The notes under the pieces: model-generated | The model's input: only the letters and a program-made list of their open reading frames with translations | Told to the model about the DNA's origin: nothing | Database searches by the model: none | Shown here: in pieces, positions 1 to 11,877 of the stretch | How the letters are laid out: each line of letters opens with the position of its first letter | How positions within the stretch are numbered: position 1 is the first letter of the stretch | Translations under genes and position numbers: made by a program | From: Poecilobothrus nobilitatus | Taxonomy: Eukaryota; Arthropoda; Insecta; Diptera; Dolichopodidae | Assembly: GCA_947095535.1 (NCBI GenBank) | Contig: OX352773.1 | Span: 268,080,515-268,144,514 of the forward strand | Direction of reading: 5' to 3' | DNA: 64,000 nt

Positions 1-1126
1 ATCTGTATAAATATTATATTTTTTATAAATAATTAAAATCATATTAAAGCAAAATTTTGTAAAAGATTGAAATTAAAACATTTAACAATGGGTAATTAAT
101 TTATAAGTTTTTTACAATAAATATCAAATAAAAGAATTATTTTAGAACAGTATAATTTGAACTTGACTCCTGAATTTCAAATTGCAATAATGAGTTTGAA
201 AATCTTGTAAGTTTATATTATATTTATATAATATTATATCAAAAACAGTATATATATGATACAAATTTTAAATAATATAAATCAAAGCTGAAAAGATTGA
301 AAATTAAAAAAAATAAAATAAAATTTGTACCTATATATTAATAACGTTGTTTATTCGAAAAAAAGAAACTTTTCAAATCTGTATAATTTTTCAACTTAGA
401 TAACGAGTTTTTAGACATTTATATTCTAAATATTTAAAAAATCTTAAATTAAATTTCCATGTTATAGACGAAAAAAGAAAAAGAAGTAGAGAGAAGTACA
501 TTTCTTATCTTGTTTTAACATCCCTATTACCCTCCTTATTGTTTTACCATCCTATAAAGACGATAATCCTATAATATATTAACTTGTTTACCTTTGGAAA
601 AATACTAACGAGACTACTTGTAATTTCAAATACGTACCTACTGTAAAAGTTGTGTTATTTCTGTTTTTATTAAAAATTAATACCGTTTTGCAAATAAATG
701 AATTTATCTCCATAGTTCTTCATTTTCAAATCTTAATATCTTAATAACAATATAATATTAATTTTCACCTGATCCCTCAGCGGTTACTTATATTGTAAAT
801 ATTATGCTGTTCATATTATATTATATGAATATATGTTTTTGGGAAAACAAGTTTTTTTTTTTGTTTTTTTAATTATAACTAAACCTAAAAAAAATGGTTA
901 TATTTAACAAACTAAAATTATTAGCATTAAAAATAACAAAAATTTTTTTTCGCTAATCTTAATCTCGTCTTAAATGAAATTATTTAAAAGAAGTCTTTTT
1001 GAATATTTATTTAACAATAGAAGTTTACAGTGTACAACAATAAATTTAAAAAACAAACTTTTGACTGTTGATTTATGTTTACCCTAAAAGTATGCTAAGA
1101 TAATAAAAAAATGATTTACTTAAAAT
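1..1126. other. AT-rich intergenic sequence
   Basis: No supported gene, RNA or mobile element was recognised. The sequence is dominated by A/T runs and short low-complexity tracts, and no open frame with protein-like composition was seen on either strand. Confidence 0.6.
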
Positions 1127-1450
1127 AAAATTCAGCTGGAGCTTCGGTAGTCTAGTGGGTAGGCGAGTGGCGTATTAACCGAAGAAGTGTGGGTTAGATC
1201 CCTGCACAGGTCGTAAGTGTTTTTTTCTTTACATACCCCCCTTACGACCAAATATAATGTAAATATATAGTATATAATATAAACAAAATAAATAAATAAT
1301 AAATAAATAACAAAATAGTAAATAATTTAATAATAATATAAAAACCTATAATGGCCTTAGTAGCCAATAGTTCAATAATATTGCATTACATTTATTTATG
1401 TAATATTAATATAAATAAAATAAATAAATGAATAATAATAAAATTCAGCT
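1127..1450 (+). mobile_element. tRNA-derived SINE with target-site duplication
   Basis: A tRNA-like head carries an A-box-like stretch (TAGTCTAGTGGGTAGG) and, about 50 bases later, a B-box-like GGGTTAGATCC. A short body with complementary GTCGTAAG and CTTACGAC follows, then an A/T-rich tail of TAAA/TAAT units. The body contains AATGGCCTTAGTAGCC at 1350-1365, which also occurs in the 3' part of the LINE at 22956-23911. The element (1138-1439) is flanked by an exact 11-base duplication, AAAATTCAGCT, at 1127-1137 and 1440-1450. The head is degraded relative to a functional tRNA, so this is a SINE and not a tRNA gene. Confidence 0.75.
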
Positions 1451-1690
1451 ACGGATTCTCGGGGGTCGAGTGGTTAATCACATTTGCTCATTACACAGTG
1501 CGAGTTCAAATCCTGCACAGGTAGCAAGTTTCAACTGTTTTTAATTAAAAACAAATACTTCTTGCCACCAAATGCAATGTAAATATAAATTAAATAATAT
1601 TACAGTATAATAATAATAATAGTTATTTATTAAACCTATAATGGCCTTTGTAGCCGATGTTTTAGTAATAATACATAAAAAATTGATTGT
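1451..1690 (+). mobile_element. second tRNA-derived SINE, abutting the first
   Basis: A tRNA-like head (A-box region GGTCGAGTGGTTAATC, B-box GAGTTCAAATCC) is followed by a body with GGTAGCAAG and CTTGCCACC in opposite sense, and by the tail block AATGGCCTTTGTAGCC at 1640-1655. It starts directly after the downstream target-site copy of the preceding SINE, so it either inserted at that site or arose with the first as a dimer. The head differs from its neighbour, so the two come from different subfamilies sharing one tail. The 3' end is approximate. Confidence 0.65.
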
Positions 1691-2008
1691 CTATTGATTG
1701 ATTCTTTATCCATCATTATCTACATCATTTAGTAGAAACAAAAATGTATAGAATTCAATTCATTTATAAATATAAATTTGAACAAATATTTTTCAATTCC
1801 AATACTTTTCGATTATTAAGATTTTATTTCATCCTTTTTTGAGAGGTTGAAAATATCAGAGATTCGAAAAAAAAGAATGCACCTTTTTGCTTATTAACAG
1901 GCAGATAAAACTATTAGCATATATAAATTGTTAACTATTGTTTTATATTATAATTTGAACCGAATAATGAATGATAGCTGAATCAAATAAAAAAAAATTC
2001 TCTCTATT

Positions 2009-2085
2009 ACTGGAATTCGAATCCGTGCCTTCTGAACATGAATTCGATACTCTAACCATTATGTCATCCAATAAAATTCAAAATA
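2009..2085 (-). mobile_element. tRNA-like SINE head fragment
   Basis: Read on the minus strand this gives an A-box-like GACATAATGGTTAGAGTATC and, 30-35 bases later, a B-box-like GGATTCGAATTCC, the spacing expected of a tRNA-derived pol III promoter. The ends of the fragment are unclear. The forward-strand reading frame over it has no protein-like features and is regarded as chance. Confidence 0.45.
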
Positions 2086-2089
2086 TAAA

Positions 2090-3039
2090 ATATCTTACCC
2101 TTAACTCGATCCCAATTAATCATGTATTCTTCGGTACATTAGGCGCTGAGAAAAATCTCTTTTTTCGTCCTTCTTGCGGAAATTGATTTGACGTCATCTT
2201 GATTGAATTTTGATTTTGTTTCTATTCAATTGAACTTTCAATCAAATATCTGGATATGAAATGCAGCTTATCACTTTAGTATTACTTTCAGTTTTTCAAA
2301 ACATGAGAATACAAAAAATAACTTTTGTTTTCAAATACTAACCGAAAATACTTTTACTTGCATTTTTCTTCTACTTTATTTGAAAGTGTATGGTTTTTTT
2401 TTTACTTTTTTTTTTAAATTAAATTTCTAATTATATATTTACATTTTATTGTCATTTTTTTTTCTAATTAAAATAACATGTAATAAACTTTAATTATTCT
2501 CTAACTATTTAACAATTTTAATAAAATTTTTAATTCAAATCATAACAAATATAATTTTGTTACAGTACAAAACTAAATTTATTGCACTTAAATTCAGTTG
2601 TTATTACTCTTAAAATTGAAATTTATTAATTCTCTTTATAAATTTAAAAAAAAGAAAAACTTAACGAAAAATATTTAAAAAAAAAATAAATTCTCTCAAT
2701 GTAATAATAACAAAAATTTCGTTATTTATTGCTGTGTTTATAAGCGAACGTACACGTGTATACTGTTTACTTGGTAAAGTTTTACAACCATTTTTGAAAC
2801 TTTTACCCCACCATAAAAAAGAGACTTAACACTAATACATACAAAATTAAAAAGACCATAGAATTATTAAAACGCATGCGTTATCTAAAATTATGAAATT
2901 TCCACCTAAAGAAATATTAAAGGTAGTATAGAAAAATAAAAAAAAAGTGAAATAAATATACTAAAAATTTTATCAAAAGGATTTCAACAAAAACCATAAC
3001 AAAACAAAAATAAAAAGATTCGTAATTTTCTATTTTCAG
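2090..3039. other. AT-rich intergenic sequence
   Basis: Low-complexity A/T-rich sequence with homopolymer runs. No gene or mobile element was recognised. Confidence 0.5.
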
Positions 3040-3230
3040 TTCAAAAGGATTTTTTTTTTCACCTCAACCATGTGATGAAATGGTAAGAAAAAGAACAACA
3101 GACCAAAGAGATATAGGTGAGTAAAAGAGAAAATGTTTAAAATGATATTTTTATTTTTATTTCAGTATATGCAGCTCAGTGGGCAGTTAATTCTATTAAA
3201 AGTTCACCGTACCGTGTAGTATACAGCTAG
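3040..3230 (+). CDS. candidate two-exon coding 3' end (speculative)
   Basis: A pyrimidine-rich acceptor (TTTTCTATTTTCAG) ends at 3039. An exon of 77 bases follows (3040-3116), then a consensus donor GTGAGTA, a 49-base intron (3117-3165) ending in TTTTTATTTCAG, and a second exon from 3166 to a TAG at 3228-3230. When joined, the two exons keep one frame open for about 46 codons; the second part reads YAAQWAVNSIKSSPYRVVYS. The patch is noticeably less AT-rich than its surroundings. Against it: the product is not recognised, the first exon contains a run of ten T, no upstream exon was identified, and an inverted 9-mer (TTCACCTCA, 3058-3066 and 3232-3240) could mark a tiny MITE instead. Confidence 0.3.
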
Positions 3231-3240
3231 CTGAGGTGAA

Positions 3241-3992
3241 TTCAATTGGAAATGAATTTAAATAGCGGGATATTTATTATATAATTTTTTTTTTTTTGTT
3301 ATTCTTCTAGTTTTTTTTTTTTTTTTAAATATTCCTATTAATTTTAAAGAAGAAAATAATAATATTATAAAAGTAACGATATGATGAGATTAGGATTTAT
3401 ATATTAAATTTTTAAACACTTATTTAATTTTATTTATGTATTAGGTATTGTATTTATTTTAAATAGTATTGTAAAGGTTTTCCGTTCTGTTTAAAACCGG
3501 AACGATTACATTTTCAAATAATTTTATTTCTTGTTTTTATTTTTTTTTATTAGATTTTTCTAATTCTAATTATGACTTTTTTGAGGGAATTTCATTTCAT
3601 TTCATTTTTATTCTCTAATTAACCCAAATTTTTCAATTCATTGAATGTTTATTATTTCCTATCTATCTTCCTCAAATTGTTTTAAGTAAAGATGAGTTGA
3701 ACTGTATCAAACCTATGGAATGCTGACAATCAACAAAAAAAAAGAAAAAAATGATAAACACTTTGGTAAAATACGATAAATTACAAAAATATTGCGATTG
3801 GAAACGATAAAAAGTTTTATTGACGGAATTGAACTGAAAAATGATAATGGACATCTTCCCACTCATAGCATAACTCCAATACAAAAAATTCCTATAATGA
3901 GATTGATATCATAAAGGAAAAATTATTTTTGTATTTTGTTTTCTTTTTCTTATCGTTTTTGCCTTTAAAATGAAAAGGATGTGATTTTAAAA
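3241..3992. other. AT-rich intergenic sequence
   Basis: Poly-T tracts and A/T-rich sequence; nothing recognised. The short minus-strand reading frame near 3672-3884 is low-complexity and not supported. Confidence 0.5.
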
Positions 3993-4988
3993 ATGGTGCA
4001 GTGACAGAACACCCGAGGAAATAAATCCCGCGGGCTTTAATTCCAAAACTTTAGAACCGCGAGCGTTAATTCTTTTTTGAATTGGAATTAAAGTCCATAC
4101 TTAAAAGGAATTAAAACCCGTGGGTTTTAATTCCTTTTGAATTGCAATTAAGGCCCACACTATTTTTTCTTATTAAAAGAAGAGAGTAATATAATATGTA
4201 GAGCAAACGCATTAGAAGGGATTTTAGAGTTTTTGATAAAAATTTGGGTATACCTTTTTGCAGAATATTTAGTAATGTGTATATGTGCGAGATTCTGAAT
4301 TGGGAGGGATTTTAGAGTTGGTTACAAAATCAGGATTATATGCTTTTTCCAAAATATGTATATAAGTAATACTGCGATTCAGCGATTTTGGGAGGGATTT
4401 TAGAATTGAATTCAAAATCAGCATTATACACCTTTTACAGAACTTTTAGATATACGATTTTTAAAGAATATTTAGATATATGCATATGCAAGTTTTGAAT
4501 TAGGAGGATTATATACATATTCTGGAAAAAGCATATAATCCTGATTTTGTAACCAACTCTAAAATCTCTTCTAACTCAGAAACTCGCATATGCACAGATA
4601 TAAATATTCTGTAAAAGGTGTATGATCCTGAATTTGAATTCAATTCTAAAACCCTCCCAAAAATCCTGAGGCCTTAACAATGAGACAAAAGTTCCATAAG
4701 ACTTCCAGTTCATTGAAGTGAGTCAAAAGTCCCAATGGGACTTCTGGCCGTGGAACTTCTGACATGTCACCAAATAAAATCCAGTCAAATGAAATACAGG
4801 CTGATGATAGTAATCTTTGTCTTATTCAGTAGGCTTTAAATCTTTTTCGAAATGGATTTAAAGCTCACGATCTAGTGGAATTAAGACCCGTGGACTGTAA
4901 TTCTTTTTTGAAAAGGATTTAAAGCCACGGGAGTTAGTTCCAAAAGTTTTGAAATTAAAGCCCGCGGGCGTTCTGTCACTGTACCCAT
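3993..4988. mobile_element. foldback element with GC-rich repeated arms
   Basis: The ends are inverted: the left reads ATGGTGCAGTGACAGAAC and the right, reverse-complemented, ATGGGTACAGTGACAGAAC. Both arms contain repeated units around CCCGCGGGCTTTAATTCC and GGAATTAAAACCCGTGGG, strikingly GC-rich for this window. Between the arms is a repeat recurring elsewhere here (ATTTTAGAGTTGG followed by TCAAAATCAG and a CAGAATATTTA block), in forward orientation at about 4213-4500 and inverted at about 4505-4665. A second motif (CAAAAGTCCCAATGGGACTT) occurs near 4680-4770 and again at 20336-20450. No open frame is present, so the element is nonautonomous. Target-site duplication is unclear because both flanks are A-rich. 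Confidence 0.7.
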
Positions 4989-7900
4989 AAAAATATAGTT
5001 TCCTAATTAAAAAAAAGTAAAAATTGAGTCTTACATTAAAGATTTATAACAAATTAACTAATAATAAATTAATTTTCTTTTAAATATATAATTTATTTCT
5101 CAAAATATTACAAAAATATAAAGTTTTTTTGTTTAGTTTTAGTTTGATATTTAGAAGACATTTTATAAATTTTCAATTAATAATTTTCTAAACGTGTCAT
5201 TTTAAAGTCTATATTAAATTTGAATTTCAGTTTAAACACTTTCTATCAGACATTTCTTATACATTATTGGTTTTTTATCTTCCTAACCTTAACCTGTTGA
5301 ACAATTTTTGTTACTTACTTCGTATGAAACTGTTACACTCTGTTTTAATTGTTTTTTAATAGTTTCTTTTTTTTTTTAATTTTTTTAAATATGTATTTTA
5401 AATTTCATCATATCCATATATAAGAATTTTATCTTATATACGAAATTTAGAAATTATAAATTAATATAACGTAAATATCTACAAAATCTCTAGAAAACAG
5501 ATATTCCAACAACTAGTAGCAAGAGTAAAATATCATATTTGAAACAAAAATTAAACTATGCACACAAACACAATAATGCCACCAGAGTCCGAATAAAACT
5601 CGAGAAGAAAAGATATTTACAAGATATGACACATGAATAAAAGGATTATTCAAATTTTGAAATAATTTCAGAAAAAAAAATTTTACCTTAAATTTTAATA
5701 ACAAAAATTATGTGTTTTATGACTTAAAAGATCCAGGTTAGAATTTCATTTTCCAAGCAATCCTAAAAATTTTATATATTAGCTATATTTATTTTAAAAA
5801 TAATACAAATTTCCCATATCAAAACATAAAAAAATTCCTGAAAATACTGAAAATAAAAAATAAATTTCATATTTACATTTTTCTTAAAAAATATTTTTAC
5901 CGTTATTAACATTTAGAATATCCTTTTTAGGCTCTTAACAAAAATAAACATTTTTCTTTTTCCTATTTATTTTTTTTTTTTTTTTTAAGTTCAATCATCT
6001 ATTCAATATAAGAACAAATAAAAACAAAAATAGACAACATGAATGACAGCATAAGAAATAAAAAACAAAATAAAACTACAATAAAAAAAAAAAACTGATA
6101 AAGTGATGATAACATAATCATAGAAATTATGTTGTTTGTCACATGAAAACAAAATCTCCAAAAGTAAAATTTATAATAACATTTGTTATTAATGTTAGTT
6201 TTTTTTTGTATGTATAGTAGTTGTAATAACTATAAGAAATAGTATGATAAACAGGTCCTTTGACAGTTAATAGTACACCCTGAAAACATAATTTCTTTTG
6301 TGTTTTGTTTTTCTTTTATATTTTCATTTTCTTGTCATATTCTTTAATTTTTTGTTTTTATTGTATTTCTATTCTATTGCAGTTTTAAGCTCATATTCAT
6401 TTCAAAAAAGGATATACTAAAGGATATGATAACAAAAAAAAATATCCATTTATATATTATTTTCTATTATATATTAAGTACATATTAAGTTAACTGCGGT
6501 TAAAAGATATTTTTTTATTTCTTTGGTGTCATTTTTGTTTTTTTTTTTTTTTTTGTAACTGTTAATAAGTACCTAATGAACATATTTAATATACACTTTC
6601 ATTCAAAACAATCAATACAGGATTCTTTATTTTAATGTAAACATATATATCTGGTGTAGACATTACATTATAGTTATTTTTTGCCTGTTTATTTATATCT
6701 TACTAACGAATTTTTAAACCAATCCAAAGAATAAAAAACATTTGTACTATTTTTTGAAGCCTTGTTCGGATATTTAACCATATTTAAACATCAACGTGCT
6801 GATGACTTTAAACTTGAAATAAATTTACTATACCAGAAAAATTGTGAATCTTTTAATATCACACACAAAATGTAACATATTATAAATTCTCCAATGCGTT
6901 TCCCTGTTAAAAATTTAATTATAATCTATATCCTAAAAAAAAAACATCTTAGTGAAGTTATTTACAATTTACAGTTATAGCAATATGGTATAAAAGAACA
7001 TCTTATAATTTCTAACATCTTAGCATTTTTTTTGTTTTTCGGATCCTCCTTTTAAAGCTCAATCTGAATTATTTACGATTCTAGATGACACCAAAATGCG
7101 ATTCAAAATAAAGATCGAAACTGAAAAAGATTTAAATTTATAAAACGTATGCTCAACTCATTAATGATTTTTCGTTTGGTCATTAAGATTTTTTGCTCAC
7201 AATTGTACTCATTTTATTTTGCGTATGATAAAATACATAAGGGCCAATTTTAGATTCATAGGAATGATACTTATTGTTGATTTGTTTGCCCTCTTCAATT
7301 CTCTTCAAATTTCATTATAGAAAAATAGCTTGACCAGATTTTTTTTTATTCTTTCCAAGTGATTGATTGGGATGAAAAAAAAAAAAAATTTTTTTTTTTG
7401 AAAAATAAAATTTACAAAAAAAAAGGAAACATTTTATTTTTAGTTAAGTCTTTTTTTTTTCCAAAGTATTTATTATTCGAGTGTATTAAAAGGGGTTGCC
7501 AAATTGACATTAGTAAAAAGAACAAAAATTAATCGTTTGTATTAAATAATTATTTTTTTCTATGAAGATTCTTACAAACCTCAGCATGTGGTAGTCCTAT
7601 TTTATTAAATACATATATACATATGGATATTTATGATAGAAATTAATTGAATTAAATGATGATATTATCATCACCAATAGTAATGAAAATAAAGTGTAAT
7701 AATATAAAAAAAATATATATATATAAAAAAAATGAATAAAAGGAAAAGAAAAAATATCAAACAAAAAAGGGTTATTATACTCATACATAATTCGAAATGT
7801 CATGTTCACTTCTACTGTAGATTGTCTCTGCTCTTTAAAAAAGGGGTAGGTTCATTTTATTTTTAATTTTTCATGTAATCTGAATATTTTGTTATGTTAT

Positions 7901-8641
7901 TTTACTTTTTATTTTGTAAGATACAAAAAAGGATACTGATGAATAAAATCATTTTGTGAAAGGATCAACTTATCTTTTATGGTTGGTTAAGCAAAGCGTT
8001 GGAAATTTTTTTGTTTTTCTTCTGTTATTATGTTGGCTCTATATTTTTTTACAAAGCGATATATAAAAAATGATAATAACATGGGTAATATGAAGGTAAA
8101 TCTAAATTTAGTAATAATGATGGGAAGTAAAAATACAATTAAAAAAAAGGATATTGTTAGATAATTTGCGTAGGTGATTACTGATTATAACTGGTTCTAC
8201 ATATTTATCAAACCTTATAAATAATTTTTTAAAAATTGAAACAAACAGAGATAAAAAGGGTTGAAAATAAAAATAATAGATAGAAAATTTTAAATTTTAT
8301 TGTTAACATTAAATAAACTATGAGTATTGTAATACTGAAATGCAGTTTTACTTAATTTTTATTTACTGATTTTTTTCATATAATCTCAGTTATAATCTAA
8401 ATCTAAATAGCTCTTGTTTTAACTCTATACTTAAATTGTAGTTTGTATATTTTTTTTGAATTATTTGATGCATTAAAAGTACACCAAATAAAAAGTTTAA
8501 CAATTAAATGAGACATTTACCTGAGTTCCGTTGATGAGAATATAACGAAAAGGTCAGGAGGTGTTTCTAACATACGATTCTTGTTGATTGATGTGAATTT
8601 AGTTATTATATATAGTGATTTTTACATTACATAAACTTCCA
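4989..8641. other. AT-rich intergenic desert
   Basis: About 3.6 kb of A/T-rich sequence with poly-A and poly-T runs, including an A-tract running into a T-tract near 7371-7400 and a short AT dinucleotide run near 7710. Small reading frames at 5513-5704 (-) and 7597-7809 (-) are low-complexity and considered chance. No gene or recognisable transposon was found. Confidence 0.5.
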
Positions 8642-9233
8642 TTAGGTCGACTGACAAAATGTTGACTGAAAAAATATCGACAAAAATATCGATTTTAAGA
8701 ATTTTTTAATTTTTTATAGAAAATAATGCTATAATGCTATAATTATAAAATTATATATATTTTTGAAATATTTATTAATTGAAAGAAATTATTTTTAACA
8801 TGAACCTGCAAAAAATCAAATTTTTGTTTTGAAATAGGACATACTATAATAAAGACAGATTTTAGAATTGGATTCAAAATCAAATTTGAAAATTTACTAA
8901 TTTTCATAAAGAAATATCTAAATTTAATACTTTTGTATCGAAGCCTATAAGTATTGACATACTATTAGTATTAATTTTAGAGTTGAATCCAAAATCAGAA
9001 TTACGGTCGTTTTTAGTCGGAAATTCTTTACTTTTTAAAAGTAGAAATACTTCTAGTAATAAAAGTACTTCTTTACTTTATTAAAGTAGAAATTTTAAAA
9101 ATCGACATTTTTTCCATGTCGACACTTTAGAATTTGCATTTTAGGAATCACTAAATTGAAAAAGCCCACATATTTGACGCTGGAATTTTTGAATTTATGT
9201 TTTCTGAATCGACATTTTCAAAATCGACCTAAC
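8642..9233. mobile_element. MITE-like inverted-repeat element (TTAGGTCGA ends)
   Basis: The left end reads TTAGGTCGACTGACAAAATG; the right end, reverse-complemented, reads TTAGGTCGATTTTGAAAATG, and similarity continues inward with repeated TCGAC/GTCGA motifs. The interior has two diverged matches to the ATTTTAGAGTTGG / TCAAAATCAG core (about 8855-8890 and 8970-9000). No coding capacity is visible. This looks like a nonautonomous DNA element or foldback MITE of about 590 bp. Confidence 0.6.
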
Positions 9234-9332
9234 TTAACCGATCCTATTATGTATGTAAGTATTATGAAAATAATTGGAAACAAATTCCGTTAGTTTAAAC
9301 TCTAAGTAATCAAAATATACAAAATTATTTTG

Positions 9333-9988
9333 TGAGCGGGTCACAATCCTGCACGTCAAAATCAATCTGATACAAAACCTTGCTTTTTTTTTTTTATCTT
9401 GCATTAGAAAATCTTTCACGGACAAAATCTTGCAAAATATTTTTAAAGGAATAGATTGTTGCTTTGTTTTTAAAGTATGTGTAAACAAATAGTTAAGGAG
9501 GATTTTAGAGTTGGATTCAAAAGCATGGTTATTCGTCTTTTACACAATATGTATATATGTATACGTGAGATTCTGAATTAGGAGGGATTTTAGAGTTGGA
9601 TTCAAAAGCAGAGTTATACGCTTTTTCCAGAATATTTATTTATATGCATGTGCGAGATTCTGCATTAGGAGGAATTTTAGAGTTGGATTCAAAAGCAGAG
9701 TTATAAGGTTTTCAATGGCTATTCACAAAAATAAAAAAATTAAACATTATTTCTAAGTTTATATACATCTATTTTATTTCTAATATATACATCTATTAGA
9801 AATAAAATAGATGTGATATTTTAATCAACCAAAATATTTCTAATCCTGAGCGCAATTTACATGCAAGATTTTATCCTAGCAGATTTTGGAAAAAAAATTT
9901 TGTTTTAAAAGATTTTCGAAGGTAAGATTTTGTATGCAAGATTTTGTCGCATTAGATTTTGACGTAAAAGATAATGTAACAAACCCCG
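9333..9988. mobile_element. foldback element with AAAATCTTGCA arms
   Basis: The arms are inverted and built from repeats of CAAAATCTTGCA and its complement. The best-matched pair is ACGTCAAAATC at 9353-9363 against GATTTTGACGT at 9955-9965. The interior (about 9495-9715) holds two to three tandem copies of the shared core beginning GGATTTTAGAGTTGG, each followed by TTCAAAAGCA and an AGAATATTTAT / GCGAGATTCTG block. No coding frame is present. The arms are unrelated in sequence to those at 3993-4988, although the core is the same. Confidence 0.55.
9765..9814. repeat. perfect 21-bp hairpin
   Basis: Positions 9765-9785 and 9794-9814 are perfect reverse complements (arm starts ACATCTATTTTATTTC) separated by 8 bases. 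It lies inside the foldback element at 9333-9988. In DNA or RNA it would form a stable, very AT-rich stem-loop. Confidence 0.85.
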
Positions 9989-10839
9989 TTATTTTAAAGA
10001 TAATACATATGTAATAAATTATAATATTTAGTCTGTTAATGTAATAAAAGTGTTAAGTGGAGCAACTCCACATCATTTAGAATTCTATAATTTTTCTACT
10101 ATTATATTTTATTTTTTAAATAAAAAGGTGTTCTCAAAAAAAAACACCATAAACGTAACAAAAAATAATGAGTGAAATAGAAATATTTATAATTTTCATA
10201 AATTCTAAAATAAAAAATAAAAAATATGATATTAACATGTAAGGATAATATCAGCATGGTAGATTTTAAATATTTCTGTTTTTAGTTTGCCTTTTTTGTT
10301 TATTTTATTTTTTTTTTTTTTTATCGAATTGTTAGTTTTACATTTCTGTCTCATTGTTTTTTTTGTCAGTAAATTTATTCTGCCAAAAGCAGTCTTTCCT
10401 TACTAGACATATTTTGAAAAGTTTTATTTTATTTTAGTTTTATTATAAAATTTTCAAGGGCTATTGATTTTTGTTTCTGTTCTTTTATTATATTTAAATG
10501 TATCTTAATAGTTTTAAACAATATTTTTTATAGTTCAGTTTTTACAGAAAAACTTTAACATATTTTATAGTTTAATAGATACTAATAGATAGAATCTATA
10601 ATTTGCTTTAGTGTTTTCAAAAATTTTAAGTTTAAGAATTACAAAAATTTTAGAATATTTTATCATTTATATTGTATTTAAATATTTATACTTTAAATAA
10701 AGTTTTAGTTTGGCTGAATCTAAGTGCTAATTATTTTATTTAATGAAACAAAACAAGAATATCAAACAAAAATTTTGAAAAAAAATTAAGAATTATTTAG
10801 TTCAGATTTGAAGTACCACGGCTAAAAAAATGAACTTCA
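9989..10839. other. AT-rich intergenic sequence
   Basis: A/T-rich low-complexity sequence; no supported feature recognised. Confidence 0.5.
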
Positions 10840-11460
10840 TAATAAAAAGCAATAATATACCCACCTATAAGAAAGCAAAAAGTAATTAAATATCTTGGGA
10901 CTCATAAAAATAAAAAATTCAATCACAAAATCCAATAAAACTTTTATTGTTTTACAATCGAGTTAAACTTATCGCATATTTACAAATTTTGACTTATGCT
11001 GCCTCTATATATGGTACAATATCCAGTTCAAGATGAAGTTCTAATGAAGAAGATACGGATGTTTGAAAGAAAATGCATTAGAGTTTGTACAAATAAAATT
11101 GACAAACCAGAAACAGAGTTTAAGCATTACTATTCAACTAAATATATATTTATAAAATATCAAAAATAATAGAATCGATAACTTTATTAAAAAATTAACA
11201 AGAAAACATTTTGACAGAGCATTAAGAACTTCTGAAAATGGTTTAATATCGAATACGGTCCTTTGTTTTTTGAAGTAAATATTGGAAAAACTGATTGGAA
11301 CTACTAGCGATAAGAGTTTTCTAGTATTTATATGCGCCGCATAAATAAATCTTAAAAGAATTTAACTAGATGTTAAGATATGGTAAATTTCATTAACTTT
11401 GCTTCCTTATCTTGATTTATTACCATTGGTATTATCAAAAGATTTGTGAATTAAAAAAGG
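10840..11460 (+). pseudogene. LINE reverse-transcriptase C-terminal relic
   Basis: Conceptual translation across frameshifts gives a non-LTR retrotransposon thumb region: VIKYLGTH, matching the conserved K-Y-L-G-x-x-x-D block after the RT palm, then a TYAASIYGTISS-like stretch corresponding to the L-x-Y-x-x-x-x-W-G-x-x block, then KIRMFERKCIRVCTNK and an RIDNF-x-KLTRKHFDRALR-like stretch. Stops and frame changes are frequent. The copy is heavily 5'-truncated; the catalytic palm is absent. The arrangement is typical of Jockey-superfamily LINEs, but the exact family cannot be fixed from sequence alone. Confidence 0.6.
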
Positions 11461-11593
11461 AATTTGACGGTCATTCTGTTACCTTTACCTACTCTTTCAT
11501 AATATGTATACAAAAATGAAGTACATTTTTACCACATCGCTCACACAAAGGTTAAATTCGAGTATGTACTACATTTACTTTTTTGTAAATTAT

Positions 11594-11765
11594 TCCCCTG
11601 CCACATAAATGTGACAAGGCAATTACACAATCTTGCTTTCCAGGTGTGACAGCAAATTTCATAAGGGAAAATTGTTCTTATGATGTGTCTGGGATTTGAA
11701 TCCACACTTCTTCGGTGTTAACAACGGTTTTAATACGCTCATATCCACTGGGTCATCGAGATCAC
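11594..11765 (-). mobile_element. tRNA-derived SINE, degraded
   Basis: On the minus strand it begins with a decayed tRNA-like head (TCGATGACCCAGTGGATATG), a B-box-like GTGGATTCAAATCCC, and the body motif ending GGCAGGGG that the better-preserved SINEs at 38351, 42141, 44188 and 59511 also carry in related form. It is the most diverged member of that family in the window. Confidence 0.6.
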
Positions 11766-11877
11766 CTACTAAATTTAATCATCTAAAAAATATATTCCAT
11801 TCGAAAATTTAATTAAAAGAGTAAAGATTTTATTTGGACGGTTCTATATTAAATTCCTGTTTAAAGATATAAAATAA

